Part shown: positions 25,236 through 35,944 of the stretch, in pieces | How the letters are laid out: the number at the start of each line of letters is the position of its first letter | Numbering within the stretch: the stretch's first letter is position 1 | DNA from: Streptomyces sp. NRRL F-6492 | GTDB lineage: Bacteria > Actinomycetota > Actinomycetes > Streptomycetales > Streptomycetaceae | Length of the DNA: 64,000 nucleotides | NCBI RefSeq assembly: GCF_001280125.1 | Contig: NZ_LGEG01000244.1 | Location: 62,001 to 126,000 of the forward strand | Direction of reading: 5' to 3' | Program-made: the position numbers and the translations under genes | Notes under the pieces: generated by a model | Databases searched by the model: none | What the model saw: the letters and a program-made list of their open reading frames with translations, nothing else | Told to the model about the DNA's origin: nothing

Positions 25236-28200
25236 CGGTTACCTCACGCCCACCGCCCGGATCAGCTCCTGCGTGACCGAGCCGCCCCGGTCGTCGCCCG
25301 CGCCGGCCCGCAGCGAGACGGAGCCGGCGCCGTGCGGGATCCGCAGCTCGCCGGTCCAGGAGGCGCCGTGGCGGTCCTTCTTCAGGGCGACCTTCCGCCA
25401 GGTCTTCCCCTCGTCGTAGGAGACCTCCAGGGTGCCGGTGCGGAGGGTGCCGGTGCCGGTCGCGCCCTTCACGTACTCCGCGAAGATCCCGACGGGCAGG
25501 CGGCCCCCGGCGCGGACGTCGCCGTTCAGGTCGGTGTCCAGGTCGAAGCCGAGGTTGAGCATCGGCAGGTAGGTGACCCGGTCGGACGGGGTCTCGGCGG
25601 AGCGGAAGGTCCACTCGCTGTGGCCCTCGGTGCCGAGCCGCCAGCGGTCCCGGTCGAGCGCGGTGTCGGTGACGACCCGGTACTCCGCCTCCCGCGCCGG
25701 GGCGTCCCAGGCGTAGGCGCCGGAGCCCGTCTTGCGGTCGACGCGGACGCCGTCGACGTACACCTCGGTGTACTGGGTCATCGAGTCGTCGTTCCACACG
25801 TTGCCGAAGCCGGTGTGGTCGGTGCCGGAGTCGCCCCAGCCGGGGGTGTTGAACCGCAGGTCGTTGCCGGTGCGCTGCTGGCCCCAGCCGAGGCCGGTGC
25901 CCAGCCACGGGTGCCAGACGGGGCCGAACCAGTCGAGGTCGGCGCGGCTGCCGCCCTGGTGGGCGGACCGGCCGCCGCGCTGTTCCAGGGAGTCGCCGAG
26001 GTCGACGGACTCGTGCCAGTACTGGCCGGTGCCGGTGGAGACGTACTCGGTGCGCTCGGCCGGGAAGGCGACGTACTCCTTGAAGCCGAAGCCGATCGGG
26101 AAGGTGTCGGTGATCGAGTACCGGAACTCGCCGCCCGGTTCCTTCCGTGCGGTGGGCGCGTGGAAGGTGGTGGAGAGGGTGGCCAGGTCCTTGCGACCGG
26201 GCTGGAAGACGAGGTCCTCGCCGATGGCGCCGGGGTGCCCCTCGGAGAGGTCGTAGGTGTACGGGGTGAAGCGGGTGCCGGTGAGGTCGACGCGCTTGCC
26301 GCGGGCGGCGGCGGTGGCGAGCCGCCCGGGCGTCGGCCGCGTTCACGGTGGCGACGGCGAGCGGGCGGTCCTGGTAGTCGGCGGTGCCGAACCACTTCAT
26401 CAGGCGGCCGGCCCGGTCGTCGGTGACGAACAGGGCCTTGGCACCCGCGTCCTGGGCGGTCTGGGCCAGCCGGACGGGGTCGGCGCCGTCGGCGAGCCGG
26501 ACCAGGACGGCCTTGCCCGTGACGTTCCTGCCCTTGTACGCGCCGGGCGTGCCGTCGCCCGCGTCGACGAGGCCGAGGCGGTGGCCGCCCTCCAGCAGGG
26601 CGGTGCCGGCCTGCGGGGTGGCGCCGGAGAGGCGGGCGCCGTCGACGGAGGCCTCCAGGAGCGGCTTGCCGAGGCGCCAGACGGTCCGGTACTCGAAGGT
26701 GCCGGTGGCGGGCTTCCGGGTGGGCGCGGCGAAGATCGAGTCGTAGGCCGGGGGGACCTGGACGGCTCCGCCGTAGGAGGCGCCGTTCGCCTTGCGGTCG
26801 AACTCCATGAGGAGCTGCCGGGTCTCGGTCCGCCGGTCGACCTCGGCGCGGATCTCGCGCAGCCGCCGCCCGTCGAGGGTGATCTCGCGGTCCCGGTCGA
26901 GGACGATCTCGGGCGCGGTGAGGAAGCCGAGGCCCAGGGAGTCCGCGCCGTGGGAGCCGCGCACGTCGAGGAAGGTGTCGACGGTGTACGTGCCGGGCCT
27001 GAGGCGCAGTGCGAGGGTGCCGGACTCGCCGACGGCGGCCGGGAACGGGTCCACGCCCGGGGTGAGCCGCTGCACGCCGAGGGAGGCGGGGGCGGGGGCG
27101 CCGTCGCGGTCCTTGACGTGGACGGTGAGGGTGTGGCGCTCCTCCTCCTTGACCAGGCCGAGGGCGGTGCGGGCGACGGGCGCGCCGCCGGCGGTGGCGG
27201 TGATCCGGCCGGAGGACTGCCCGACGGGGGCCTCGGTGCCGTCGCCGGTGACGGTGGTGGAGGCGGTGCCGTGGGCGGGGACGGTGAGGGCGGTGTCGGC
27301 GAGGGCGGCGACCCCGGCGGGCATGCCCTCGACGGCGAGGCTCAACTCGACCGGCGCGTCGGAGGAGTTGGTGTAGGTGACGGTCTTCGTGACCGGTTCG
27401 TTCTCCTCGTACGGCCAGGAGGTGAAGCCGAGGTCGGCGGAGCCGGTGGCGGTGATGTCCGCGGAGATCGCGGCGGGCACGTCGACCCGGCCGGCGCCGA
27501 GCGCGTACGCGGGGGCGTCGAGCGGCTTCGAGGAGGACATCAGGGCGTCCTTGAGGCGGGCGCCGGTCCAGTCGGGGTGCCGCTCGGCGAGGAGGGCGGC
27601 GACGCCGGCGACGTGCGGGGTCGCCATGGACGTGCCGTTCATCGAGGTGTAGAGGCCGCTGCCGGGGGTGAGCTGGGAGCGGGCGGCGAGGATGCCGACG
27701 CCGGGGGCCGACAGGTCGGGCTTGAGGGCCTGGTCGCCGTGGCGGGGACCCTGGCTGGTGAAGTACGCGGCGCGGTCGTCGGAGTCGACGGCGCCGACGG
27801 TGAGCGCGGAGTCGGCGGCGCCGGGCGAGCCGATGGAGCCGGGGGCGCCGGAGTTGCCGGCGGCGATGACGAAGAGGGCGCCGGTCTCGGCGGAGAGGGC
27901 GTCGACGGCGCGGGCCATCGGGTCGGTGCCGTCGCTGGGTTCGCGGGAGCCGAGGCTCATCGAGACGATCTTCGCGCCGACGTCCTCGGCGGCCCACTCC
28001 ATGCCGGCGATGATCTGCGACTCGGTGCCGGAGCCGGCGTCGTTGAGGACCTTGCCGACGGCGAGGGTCGCACCGGGGGCGACGCCCTTCTCCTCGCCGT
28101 CGGAGCCCGCGCCGCTGCCGCCGACGGTGGAGGCGACGTGGGTGCCGTGGCCGTTGCGGTCGGCGACCTCCTCGCCCTCGATGAAGGACTTCGACTCGGC

Positions 28201-28920
28201 GACCCGGCCGGCGAGGTCGGGATGGGCGAGGTCGGCGCCGGTGTCGAGGACGGCGACCTTGACGCCCTTGCCGGTGAGCCCGGCCTCCCAGGCCTCCGGG
28301 GTGCCGATCTGGGCGTTGGAGTCGGCCATGGCGGCCCGGACGCGGCCGTCGAGCCAGACCTTGGCGGGTGCGGCGGCGGTGCTCCGGGCGGCCGGTGCGG
28401 TGAAGGCCCGCCAGAAGGCGGCGGGGTCGGTGGCCGTGACGGCGGCGCCGCCGATGCTGGGCAGGGCGCGGACGGTCTCGGCGCCGCGCGGGGCGGCGGC
28501 CGGTCTCCGGGTGCTCTTGCCGCCGTACGTGACGATCAGGGGGAGTTCACCGGTGACGCCCTGCTCGACGAGGCCGGTGACGTCGAGGAGGCGCGGGTCG
28601 AGCGCGCCGGAGGCCAGGTGGGGGCGGGCCTCGTCGGGGATCACGGTGATCCGGCCGTTCGAGGTCCGGGTGCGTATCGCGCCGGTGGCGCCCTTCGCCC
28701 GGTCGACGGTGACGGTCCGCCGCCCGTCGCCGAGTTCGGTGAGGGTGACGCGGTCGCCGGTGACGAGGGTGACGGTGCTGCTCGTCGCGGGCGCCCCGGA
28801 GGTGTCCGGCGGGGCGGAGGCGGTGGTCCCGGCGGCGGCGGTCTGCCCGGCCGAGAGCATCACGAGGGAGATGCCCGCGGCGAGCAGCCCGGCCCTCCCT
28901 CTGGCGATGGGTGTGGACAT
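25236..28920 (-). pseudogene. Secreted subtilisin-like (S8) serine protease, interrupted by one frameshift
   Basis: About 1,230 residues if the frame is restored. Signal peptide to about residue 35; S8 catalytic domain with Asp226 (VAVLDTGADL), His258 (NGHGTHVAS) and Ser431 (MNGTSMATPHVAG); then long beta-rich C-terminal regions including a PA-like segment. The upstream frame is good to about 26330 (VATVNAADAR) and the downstream frame from there to the TAA near 25236 (ending ELIRAVGVR). Removing one base from the run cccggg at 26325-26330 joins them as NAADAGRLATAAARG. The catalytic domain is upstream of the break, so a truncated protein with an active site would still be made. Sequencing error cannot be excluded. 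GAGGAG lies about 11 bases before the ATG. Confidence 0.85.
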
Positions 28921-29139
28921 CGGCGGAGTGCTCCTCGCGGCCCCGGGGTCGGGGGTGTTTCCGGGTGCCGCGAGGAGTCTTGGCTCATCGCACGGCAGTT
29001 GACTCCTGTCACCCCTGGCGGTTATGTGCCGTGGCGGCCAACCGCCAGGACGGGCCGGGCCGTTCGGGGAGGTCGCCCCCGGAGCGCACACAGCTCGCGG
29101 AGGCCGTGGAACCCGTGGAACCCGCGGATCCCGTGCGGC

Positions 29140-30408
29140 TCACGGGGTCGGGTCGAGGGCGTCGTAGCGGCGGAATCCGCGCCCGTACAGGGCGAGCAGT
29201 CCGACGGCGACGACGCAGGCGATCCCGCCGCCGGTGATCGCGACGGCCGGGGAGGTCAGGCCCGCGACGGAGCCCGCGAGGAAGTCCCCGAGCCGGGGGC
29301 CGCCCGCGACGACCACGATGAAGACGCCCTGGAGCCGGCCGCGCATCTCGTCCGGGGCGGCGACCTGCATCATCGTGTTCCGGAAGATCATCGAGACGGT
29401 GTCGGAGTAGCCGGCGAGGGCGAGGAACAGCAGTCCGAGCCAGAGGTTCCGGGTCAGTCCGAAGACGGCGATGGCGGTGCCCCAGCAGGCGACGGCGATC
29501 AGGATCGCCTGCCCGTGGTGGCGGATCCGGCCCTGCCAGCCGGACAGGACCCCGCCGAGGAGCGCCCCGAACGCGGGCGCGGCGACGAGGAGTCCGGCGG
29601 TCTTCGCGTCCCCGCCGTACCAGAGGACGGCGACGGCCGGGAAGAGGGCGCGGGGGTGGGCGAGGATCATCGCGCAGAAGTCGGAGAAGAACGTCATGCG
29701 CAGGTTGGGCCGGGTGGCGAGGAAGCGCAGCCCGTCGAGGACCGAGGCCGGTTCGGTCCCCTTGCGGTCCGGGAGCATCGACGGCAGCCGCCACATCGCG
29801 TACAGGCTCGCGGTGAAGGCGACGGCGTCGACGAGGTAGGCGGTCTGGTAGCCGGCGAGCCCGACGATCAGACCGCCGAGGCTGGGCCCGACGAGGGTGC
29901 CGAAGGTCATGACCATCGAGTTGAGCGCGTTGGCGGCGCGCAGCTGCTCGGGCGGCAGGAGCCGGGGGATCATCGCGCTGCGGGCGGGCGAGTTGAGCGC
30001 GGCGCACACGGCTTGGAGGGCGACGATCGCGTACAGGAACCAGACGCGGTGGAAGCCGGCGAACGCGGCGCCGGCCAGGGCCACGGAGAGCACGGCGGAG
30101 CCCGTCGCGCTGGCGAGGCCCAGTTTGCGGCGGTCGACGGTGTCGGCGATCGCGCCGCCGTACAGGCCGAAGACGACGAGCGGGACGAGGGAGAAGAGCC
30201 CGACGAGGCCGACGGAGAAGGGCGAGCCGGTGATGTCGTACACCTGGAGGGAGACCGCGAGGGCGGTCATGCCCTGTCCGACCCAGGAGACGGTGCTTCC
30301 GAACCAGAGGCGGCGGTAGTCGGCGGAGGTGCGCAGCGGGGTGAGGTCGGCGAAGACCCGCCGGCGCTCCCGTGCCTGCTCCTGCTCGCGTGCGTCGGTG
30401 GCGGTCAC
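29140..30408 (-). CDS. MFS exporter (EntS/DHA3-like)
   Basis: 422 residues, 12 membrane segments. Begins LRTSADYRRLWFGSTVSWVGQGMTALAVSLQVYDIT and has the loop motif GAIADTVDRRKL, the pattern of EntS-type siderophore/drug exporters. GTG start at 30408 overlaps the stop of the GNAT gene (GTGA), so the two are translationally coupled. Substrate unknown. Confidence 0.88.
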   Translation of the reverse strand: MTATDAREQEQARERRRVFADLTPLRTSADYRRLWFGSTVSWVGQGMTALAVSLQVYDITGSPFSVGLVGLFSLVPLVVFGLYGGAIADTVDRRKLGLASATGSAVLSVALAGAAFAGFHRVWFLYAIVALQAVCAALNSPARSAMIPRLLPPEQLRAANALNSMVMTFGTLVGPSLGGLIVGLAGYQTAYLVDAVAFTASLYAMWRLPSMLPDRKGTEPASVLDGLRFLATRPNLRMTFFSDFCAMILAHPRALFPAVAVLWYGGDAKTAGLLVAAPAFGALLGGVLSGWQGRIRHHGQAILIAVACWGTAIAVFGLTRNLWLGLLFLALAGYSDTVSMIFRNTMMQVAAPDEMRGRLQGVFIVVVAGGPRLGDFLAGSVAGLTSPAVAITGGGIACVVAVGLLALYGRGFRRYDALDPTP

Positions 30409-30851
30409 GCGACGTCGTACCGCAGCTCGGGGCGCTCCCAGTGGATGCGGCCGGAGGGCGGGACGGCCCCGGTGCGGACGGCGCCGGTGCGCAGGTAGAA
30501 CTCCTCGGCGGGCGGGTGCGCGACGACCTTCACGGCGCCGAGCCCGGCGGCCCTGGCCTGCCCGGTCATGTGCTCCATGAGCAGCCGCCCGATGCCGAGC
30601 CCCTGGGACCCGTCGGCGACGAACGCGAGGTCGAGCTCGGCCTCGTCGAGGAGGAGGGCGTAGAAGCCCAGGACGCGCCCGTCCTCGTCGGCGGCGACGT
30701 ACACGGTGTGGTGCTCGATGTAGGTGGCGCCCACGACGTACCCGTCGACCATGGTCGCGTAGTCCCCGCGGTAGGCGGCTGATCTCCGGATGAGCCGGGT
30801 GAGCCGCCGGGAGTCGTCGGCGGTGGCACGCCGGAGGGTGAGGGTGGGCAC
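30405..30851 (-). CDS. GNAT-family N-acetyltransferase
   Basis: 148 residues. GNAT fold with the acetyl-CoA loop FVADGSQGLGIGRLLMEHM and the following helix AGLGAVKVVAHPPAEEFYLRTGA. Acetylates an unknown amine. GTG start at 30851 with little ribosome-site signal; a TATACT at about 30858-30863 hints at a leaderless or short-leader transcript. Coupled to the MFS exporter by a 4-base overlap, suggesting modify-and-export or simple operon sharing. Confidence 0.85.
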   Translation of the reverse strand: MPTLTLRRATADDSRRLTRLIRRSAAYRGDYATMVDGYVVGATYIEHHTVYVAADEDGRVLGFYALLLDEAELDLAFVADGSQGLGIGRLLMEHMTGQARAAGLGAVKVVAHPPAEEFYLRTGAVRTGAVPPSGRIHWERPELRYDVA

Positions 30852-30958
30852 GAGAGCGAGTATATGAGCGGTACACGGATCGGGGTCACGGCGCGGGACG
30901 GCCGTCCGTCCCGCCCGGACGCCTTCGGGGACCTTCGGGGACCTTCGCCCGGACGTCT

Positions 30959-33900
30959 TCACCGCCCGTGCGCCGGGATCGTCCCGACCGCCGCCTCCGG
31001 CGGAAGGGTTCCGCCCCGGGCGAAGGCCGTGGCGAAGGCGTCGGGCCCCAGGGCCTTCCGCGCCGTCGCCTCCACCCGCGCCACGTCCCGGCGCTCCGCG
31101 GGCGGCAGCGGGGCGCCGGTGGCGGTCCGGAGCGCCGCCGCCGCGCCGAGGAGCACGGCCGCCCCCTCGGCACGGCCGGCCAGGGCGTGGGCGCCCGCCA
31201 GTCCCTCCAGGGCCAGCGCGACGGCCCGCGGGTCCCCGGTCGTCAGCGCCGTCGCGTACCCCTTCTCGTGCCGCTCCCGTGCTCCCTCGGCGTCGCCCCG
31301 CAGCTCCGCGACGAACCCGAGTTCCGCGAGGACCAGCGCGTTCGCGCCGTCGAGGCCGACCTTGCGGTGCCAGTCCAGGACCTCCCGCAGGCGTTCCTCC
31401 GCCTCGTCGAGCAGCCCCTCCCGGCGGGCGCCGAGCCCGAGGCCGAGGATCGCGTTGACCTCGCCCGCGCGGAAACCGAGCCGGGCCGCCTCGGCGCGCG
31501 AGCGCCCGTGGTACGCGCGGGCCCGCTCCGGATCGCCGGTGAGCAGCGCCAGCCGGCCGAGCCCGGACAACAGGTCGGCCGCCCGCGTCGAGAGGCCGAA
31601 CTCCCTCGCCGTCGCGAGCCCCTCGCGCTGGAGCCGGACCGCCCGGTCGTAGTCGCCGCGGATCTCGGCGACCGCGGCCAGCGGGTACACCGACCACAGC
31701 CGGCCGCACGCGTCGCCGGCCTCGCCGAAGAGCTCCGCGCCCCGCGCCCCGTCGGCCTCCGCCCCCGCCGGGTCGCCCTTGAGGAGCCGCTGCACGGACC
31801 GGTCGGACAGCGCGGCAGCCTCGCCCCACCGGTCCCCGAGGGCCCGGAAGCCCTCCAGGGCCAGGGCTGTCAGGGCCTCGCCCTCCGACGGGTCGCCGGT
31901 GCCGCTGAGCGCGTGGGCCAGGAACCAGCGCGCCCAGGTGCGTCCGGCGGCGTCGTCCGCCGCGTACGCGCCGAGCGCCCGTTCGATCCGCCCGGCACGG
32001 TCCTCGCCGTCCCCGGTGAGCACGGTGATCCCGACGTGCCAGGTCGTCACCCGGGCCCGCCGCTCCGGCCCGGCACCCGGGGCGGCGAGCGCCGCTTCGG
32101 TGGAGCGGCGCGCCTCGCCGAGTCGGCCGCGCAGGATCCAGTACCAGGCGAGCGCGTCGACCAGCCGGAGCGCGTACTCCCCCTCGCCCTCCGTCAGCGC
32201 GCCGTCGAGCGCGCGCCGGAGGTTGGCGTTCTCCGTGTCGAGCCGCTCCAGCCATTCCTTCTGCCGCGGCCCGCGCAGCGCCGGTTCGGCGGTCTCGGCG
32301 AGGCCCGTGTAGTACGCGAGGTGACGGGTCCGTACCGCCTGCGTCTCGTCCCGTCCCGCGTCCCGCAGGCGTTCCTGGCAGTAGGCGGCGACGGATTCGA
32401 GGAGCCGGTAGCGCGGCCCTCCGCCGGTCTCGGCCACGGAGACGAGAGAGCGGTCCACGAGCCGTACGAGCAGGTCGAGCACGTCCTCGGCCGCGACGTC
32501 GCCCCCCGCGCAGACCTCCTCCGCGGCCTCCGGGGTGCAGCCCTCGGCGTGGACGGCGAGCCGGCGCAGGACCGTTCGCTCGGGCTCGGAGAGCAGCTCC
32601 CAGCTCCAGTCGATCACGGCACGGAGGGTCTGCTGCCGGGCGGGAACGCCGCGCCGGCCGGCACCGAGCAGCCGGAACCGGTCGTCGAGCCGTTCGAGCA
32701 ACCGGTGCACGCCGAGCGCCCGGACCCGGGTCGCGGCCAGTTCCAGGGCGAGCGGGATGCCGTCGAGCCGGCGGCAGATGCCGGCCACGGCGTCGGCGGT
32801 GGTCCCGTCGAGGACGAACCCGGGGGCCGCGGCGGCGGCCCGGGCGGCGAACAGCTCGGCGGCGTCGCCGGGTGCGAGGGGAGGAACGGGCCAGAGGGTC
32901 TCGCCCGCGAGCGCGAGGGCCTCCTGGCTGGTGGTCAGGACGACGAGTCCGGGGGCGGTGCGGAGCAGCAGCTCGGTCAGTACGGCGGCCTCGTCGATCA
33001 CGTGCTCGCAGTTGTCGAGGACGAGGAGCATCCGCTTGCCGCGCAGTACGCCGGCGAGCCGTTCGGCGGACCCGAGCCGCCGCTCCTCCTCGGGGAGCAC
33101 GCCCCAGACGCCGTCGTCCCGGAGGCCGGTGGCGGCCGCGACGACCTCGGCCAGGTCGCCGCGGACTCCGGCGAGTTCGACCAGCCACTTGCCGTCGGGG
33201 AAGCTCCCCCGCACCTGCCGCGCGGCCTCCACGGCGAGCCGCGTCTTGCCGACCCCGCCCGGCCCGGTGAGCGTGACGAGCCGGCGCGTGCCGAGCAGTT
33301 CCCGCACCTCGGCGACGGCCCCGGCACGCCCGACGATCCCGCCGAGGGACACGGGGAGGTTGCCTGTTCCGGGGACGGGAGCGGCGGGGCCCGGGGCGGG
33401 GACGCCGGTGCCCGGGGCGGAAGCGGTCGCGGCCGCGACCGCGACCGCCTCCGTCCCGCCCGGAGCGGCGAGTTCCGGGTCCTGGCGCAGCATCGCCCCG
33501 TGCAGGGCGACGAGTTCGGGGCTCGGATCCAGGCCCAGGTCCTCCGCGAGACGGGTCCGCAGGTCCTCGTACCCCGCCAGCGCCTCGCTCTGGCGGCCCG
33601 CGCGGTAGAGCGCGCGGAACTGGACGGACCGGAGGCGTTCCCTCAACGGATGCCGGTCGGCCAACTCGGCCATTTCACCAGCGAGTCGGGCATGATCACC
33701 CGCCGCGAGACGCGCCTCGGCGATCTCCTCGCGGACGACGAGCCGCTCCTCCTCCAGCCGGTTCGCGGCGGCCCGGGTGAAGGCCTCCTCCGCGAAGTCG
33801 GCGAACGCCGGTCCCCGCCACAGCTCCAGGGCCGCGTCGAGCAGCCCGGCCCGGGCACGCGGGTCGGCCGTGCCGCGTGCGCGCTCGGCGAGATCCAGGA

Positions 33901-34216
33901 ACTCCCGGGCGTCCAGGCCGCTTCCGGACACGTCGAGCAGGTAGCCGGGGGCCCGGGAGACGACCAGGGCACGGCCGCCGGGCTCGGCGTCCTCCAGCGC
34001 GCGGCGCAGCTGGGAGACCTTGGCGCGCAGGGCCCGCAGGGGATCTCCCGGCGGCTCCTCGCCCCACAGGTCGTCGATGAGGCGGTGGGCGGCGACGGGC
34101 CGTCCCGCGTCGACGAGCAGGGACGCGAGCAGGGCGCGCACCTTCAGCTCCGGGACGCGGACGGGACGGTCGTCATCGGTCCGTACGCGTGTCTCCCCCA
34201 GCACCCCGAATCGCAT
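30959..34216 (-). CDS. AfsR/SARP-type regulator with NB-ARC ATPase and TPR repeats
   Basis: 1,085 residues. OmpR-type winged DNA-binding domain (1-95), bacterial transcriptional activation (BTAD) domain (about 100-245), Pro/Ala-rich linker, NB-ARC ATPase with Walker A LTGPGGVGKTRLAVEA and MLLVLDNCEHV (Walker B), and TPR-like helical repeats to the C-terminus. AfsR-like proteins activate secondary metabolism or transport genes in Streptomyces. ATG at 34216 (MRFGVLGETRV) is the family start; ribosome site weak. Divergent, over a 354-base repeat-rich gap, from the SDR/quinone reductase/exporter operon, its most likely target. Confidence 0.92.
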   Translation of the reverse strand: MRFGVLGETRVRTDDDRPVRVPELKVRALLASLLVDAGRPVAAHRLIDDLWGEEPPGDPLRALRAKVSQLRRALEDAEPGGRALVVSRAPGYLLDVSGSGLDAREFLDLAERARGTADPRARAGLLDAALELWRGPAFADFAEEAFTRAAANRLEEERLVVREEIAEARLAAGDHARLAGEMAELADRHPLRERLRSVQFRALYRAGRQSEALAGYEDLRTRLAEDLGLDPSPELVALHGAMLRQDPELAAPGGTEAVAVAAATASAPGTGVPAPGPAAPVPGTGNLPVSLGGIVGRAGAVAEVRELLGTRRLVTLTGPGGVGKTRLAVEAARQVRGSFPDGKWLVELAGVRGDLAEVVAAATGLRDDGVWGVLPEEERRLGSAERLAGVLRGKRMLLVLDNCEHVIDEAAVLTELLLRTAPGLVVLTTSQEALALAGETLWPVPPLAPGDAAELFAARAAAAAPGFVLDGTTADAVAGICRRLDGIPLALELAATRVRALGVHRLLERLDDRFRLLGAGRRGVPARQQTLRAVIDWSWELLSEPERTVLRRLAVHAEGCTPEAAEEVCAGGDVAAEDVLDLLVRLVDRSLVSVAETGGGPRYRLLESVAAYCQERLRDAGRDETQAVRTRHLAYYTGLAETAEPALRGPRQKEWLERLDTENANLRRALDGALTEGEGEYALRLVDALAWYWILRGRLGEARRSTEAALAAPGAGPERRARVTTWHVGITVLTGDGEDRAGRIERALGAYAADDAAGRTWARWFLAHALSGTGDPSEGEALTALALEGFRALGDRWGEAAALSDRSVQRLLKGDPAGAEADGARGAELFGEAGDACGRLWSVYPLAAVAEIRGDYDRAVRLQREGLATAREFGLSTRAADLLSGLGRLALLTGDPERARAYHGRSRAEAARLGFRAGEVNAILGLGLGARREGLLDEAEERLREVLDWHRKVGLDGANALVLAELGFVAELRGDAEGARERHEKGYATALTTGDPRAVALALEGLAGAHALAGRAEGAAVLLGAAAALRTATGAPLPPAERRDVARVEATARKALGPDAFATAFARGGTLPPEAAVGTIPAHGR

Positions 34217-34235
34217 GCGGTCACCGTAACCCGCC

Positions 34236-34455
34236 CCCGGTCCGCACCCGAACGACCGCCCCCGCAGGCTTAGTCCGCACCCGAACGACCGCCCCGGCAG
34301 GCCCGGTGCGGTCCCGGACAACCGCCCCCGCCGGCCCCGATACGGACCCGGATCCGACTCGACCCGAACCGGATCCGACCCGACCCGACCCGGGTCCGAC
34401 CCGAACCGGATCCAACCCGACCCGAACCGGATCCGAGCCGTACCCGAACACCCGC
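34236..34455. repeat. Tandem repeats between the AfsR-like gene and the SDR operon
   Basis: Two adjoining arrays: an approximately 33-bp unit with cgcacccgaacgaccgccc (two to three copies), then about five 16-21-bp units around gacccgaaccggatcc. These occupy most of the 354-base gap; I see no gene in it. Confidence 0.8.
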
Positions 34456-34570
34456 CCCGCAGAGTCGTCCCCGTCACCGAGCGCCGGTCACCAGGACCGG
34501 GCGCCGGCGGCCGGCGGAACCACCGCCCGCCCGGCCCGCGAGCCGGGGAACGACCCGAGGAGCACGCACC

Positions 34571-35326
34571 ATGAGCAGCACCGCACTCACCGGCAGGACC
34601 GCCCTCGTCACCGGCGCAAGCCGCGGCATCGGCAGGGCGATCGCCCTCCGCCTCGCCGCCGACGGCGCCCGCGTCGCCGTCCACTACGCGAGCAACGAGG
34701 CCGCCGCCAAGGAGACGGTCGACACGATCGAGGCGGCGGGCGGCAGCGCCTTCGCGATCCGGACCGAACTCGGCGTCCCGGGCGACGCCGAGGCGCTGTG
34801 GGAGGCGTTCGACGCGCACGCCGACGGCGTCGACATCCTCGTCAACAACGCCGGGATCGCCGGCCCCGGAACGATCCACGAGGTCGAGGAGGCCGACTAC
34901 GACCGGGTCTTCGCGGTCAACGCCAAGGCCCCCTTCTTCATCGTCAAGCACGGCCTGGAGCGGCTGCGCGACGGCGGCCGCATCGTCAACGTCTCCTCCG
35001 GGGTCACCAAGGTCGCCTTCCCGGGCATGACCTCGTACGCCGCCTCCAAGGGCGCGGTCGAGGTGCTGACCCTCACCCTCGCCGAGACCCTGGGCTCCCG
35101 GGGCATCACGGTCAACGCGGTGTCGCCCGGCACCATCGAGACCGACATCCACCCGTGGATGGCCGACCCCGCCGCCAAGGCGCACGCCGCCGGGTTCTCG
35201 GTCTTCAACCGGGTCGGGCAGCCGGCCGACGTGGCGGACGTGGTCGGCTTCCTGGCCTCGTCGGACGGCCGCTGGGTGACCGGGCAGAACATCGACGTCA
35301 GCGGCGGCTCCGGCCTGGGTCTGTGA
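34571..35326 (+). CDS. Short-chain dehydrogenase/reductase (SDR)
   Basis: 251 residues. Classical SDR: cofactor motif TGASRGIGRAIA, NNAGIAG, catalytic Ser in NVSSGVT and YxxxK in SYAASKG, and the PGTIETDIHPW loop. Probably NADP(H)-dependent reduction of a keto group; often auto-named FabG, but not part of the fatty-acid operon. GAGGAG lies upstream of the ATG. First gene of a three-gene operon (12-base gap to the next). Confidence 0.92.
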   Translation: MSSTALTGRTALVTGASRGIGRAIALRLAADGARVAVHYASNEAAAKETVDTIEAAGGSAFAIRTELGVPGDAEALWEAFDAHADGVDILVNNAGIAGPGTIHEVEEADYDRVFAVNAKAPFFIVKHGLERLRDGGRIVNVSSGVTKVAFPGMTSYAASKGAVEVLTLTLAETLGSRGITVNAVSPGTIETDIHPWMADPAAKAHAAGFSVFNRVGQPADVADVVGFLASSDGRWVTGQNIDVSGGSGLGL

Positions 35327-35338
35327 GGGGTCACCACC

Positions 35339-35944
35339 ATGGACCGACCGACAGCACGACACGCCCTCCTGGTCGTGGCCCACCCGCGCCACGACTCCCT
35401 GACCGCCCAGGTCGCCGGCCACCTCCGCGCCCGGATCGAGGACGCGGGCGGCACCGTCGACCTGCTCGACCTGTACGCCGAGCGGTTCGACCCGCGCCTG
35501 ACCCCGGCCGACGAGCCCGACTCGGAGGACCGCGAGAAGCGGTACTCGCCCGAGGTCCACGCCCACATGGACCGGATCGCCGCGGCCGACGAGATCCTCG
35601 TGGTCTTCCCGGTGTGGTGGTTCGCGCCGCCGGCCGCGGTCAAGGGCTGGATCGACCGGGTCTGGAACTACGGCTTCGCCTACGGCCGCAGCCGCCCCCG
35701 CCTCGCGGGGAAGCGGATGCGGTGGATCGGCCTGGCGGGCGGCCCGGCCGAGGAGTACGGGAAGACCGGTCTCGGCGCCGCCCTCGATCTCCAGTTGCGG
35801 GCCGGGGTGTCGGAGTTCTGCGGCATCACGGACGCGTCCGTACGACTTCTCCACGGCACCGAACTCTCCGGTGTCCCCCACGCGCTGCGCCCCGAGCGGG
35901 CACGGCAGGTAATGGCAGCGGCCGAGGAGGCGCTCAGCTCATGA
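35339..35944 (+). CDS. NAD(P)H-dependent quinone reductase, flavodoxin fold
   Basis: 201 residues. FMN/FAD-binding flavodoxin-like family (MdaB/KefF/NQO1 type): LLVVAHPRHDSLTAQVA at the N-terminus, VVFPVWWFAPPAAVKGWIDRVWNYGFAYG in the middle. Two-electron reduction of quinones or similar toxic electrophiles. Its stop overlaps the start of the exporter gene (ATGA), so translation is coupled. Confidence 0.88.
   Translation: MDRPTARHALLVVAHPRHDSLTAQVAGHLRARIEDAGGTVDLLDLYAERFDPRLTPADEPDSEDREKRYSPEVHAHMDRIAAADEILVVFPVWWFAPPAAVKGWIDRVWNYGFAYGRSRPRLAGKRMRWIGLAGGPAEEYGKTGLGAALDLQLRAGVSEFCGITDASVRLLHGTELSGVPHALRPERARQVMAAAEEALSS

Noticed and set aside
26257..30498. Long plus-strand frame opposite the subtilisin and MFS genes
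   Set aside because: Gly/Val/Glu-rich shadow without recognisable motifs; the minus strand carries clear protease and transporter motifs.
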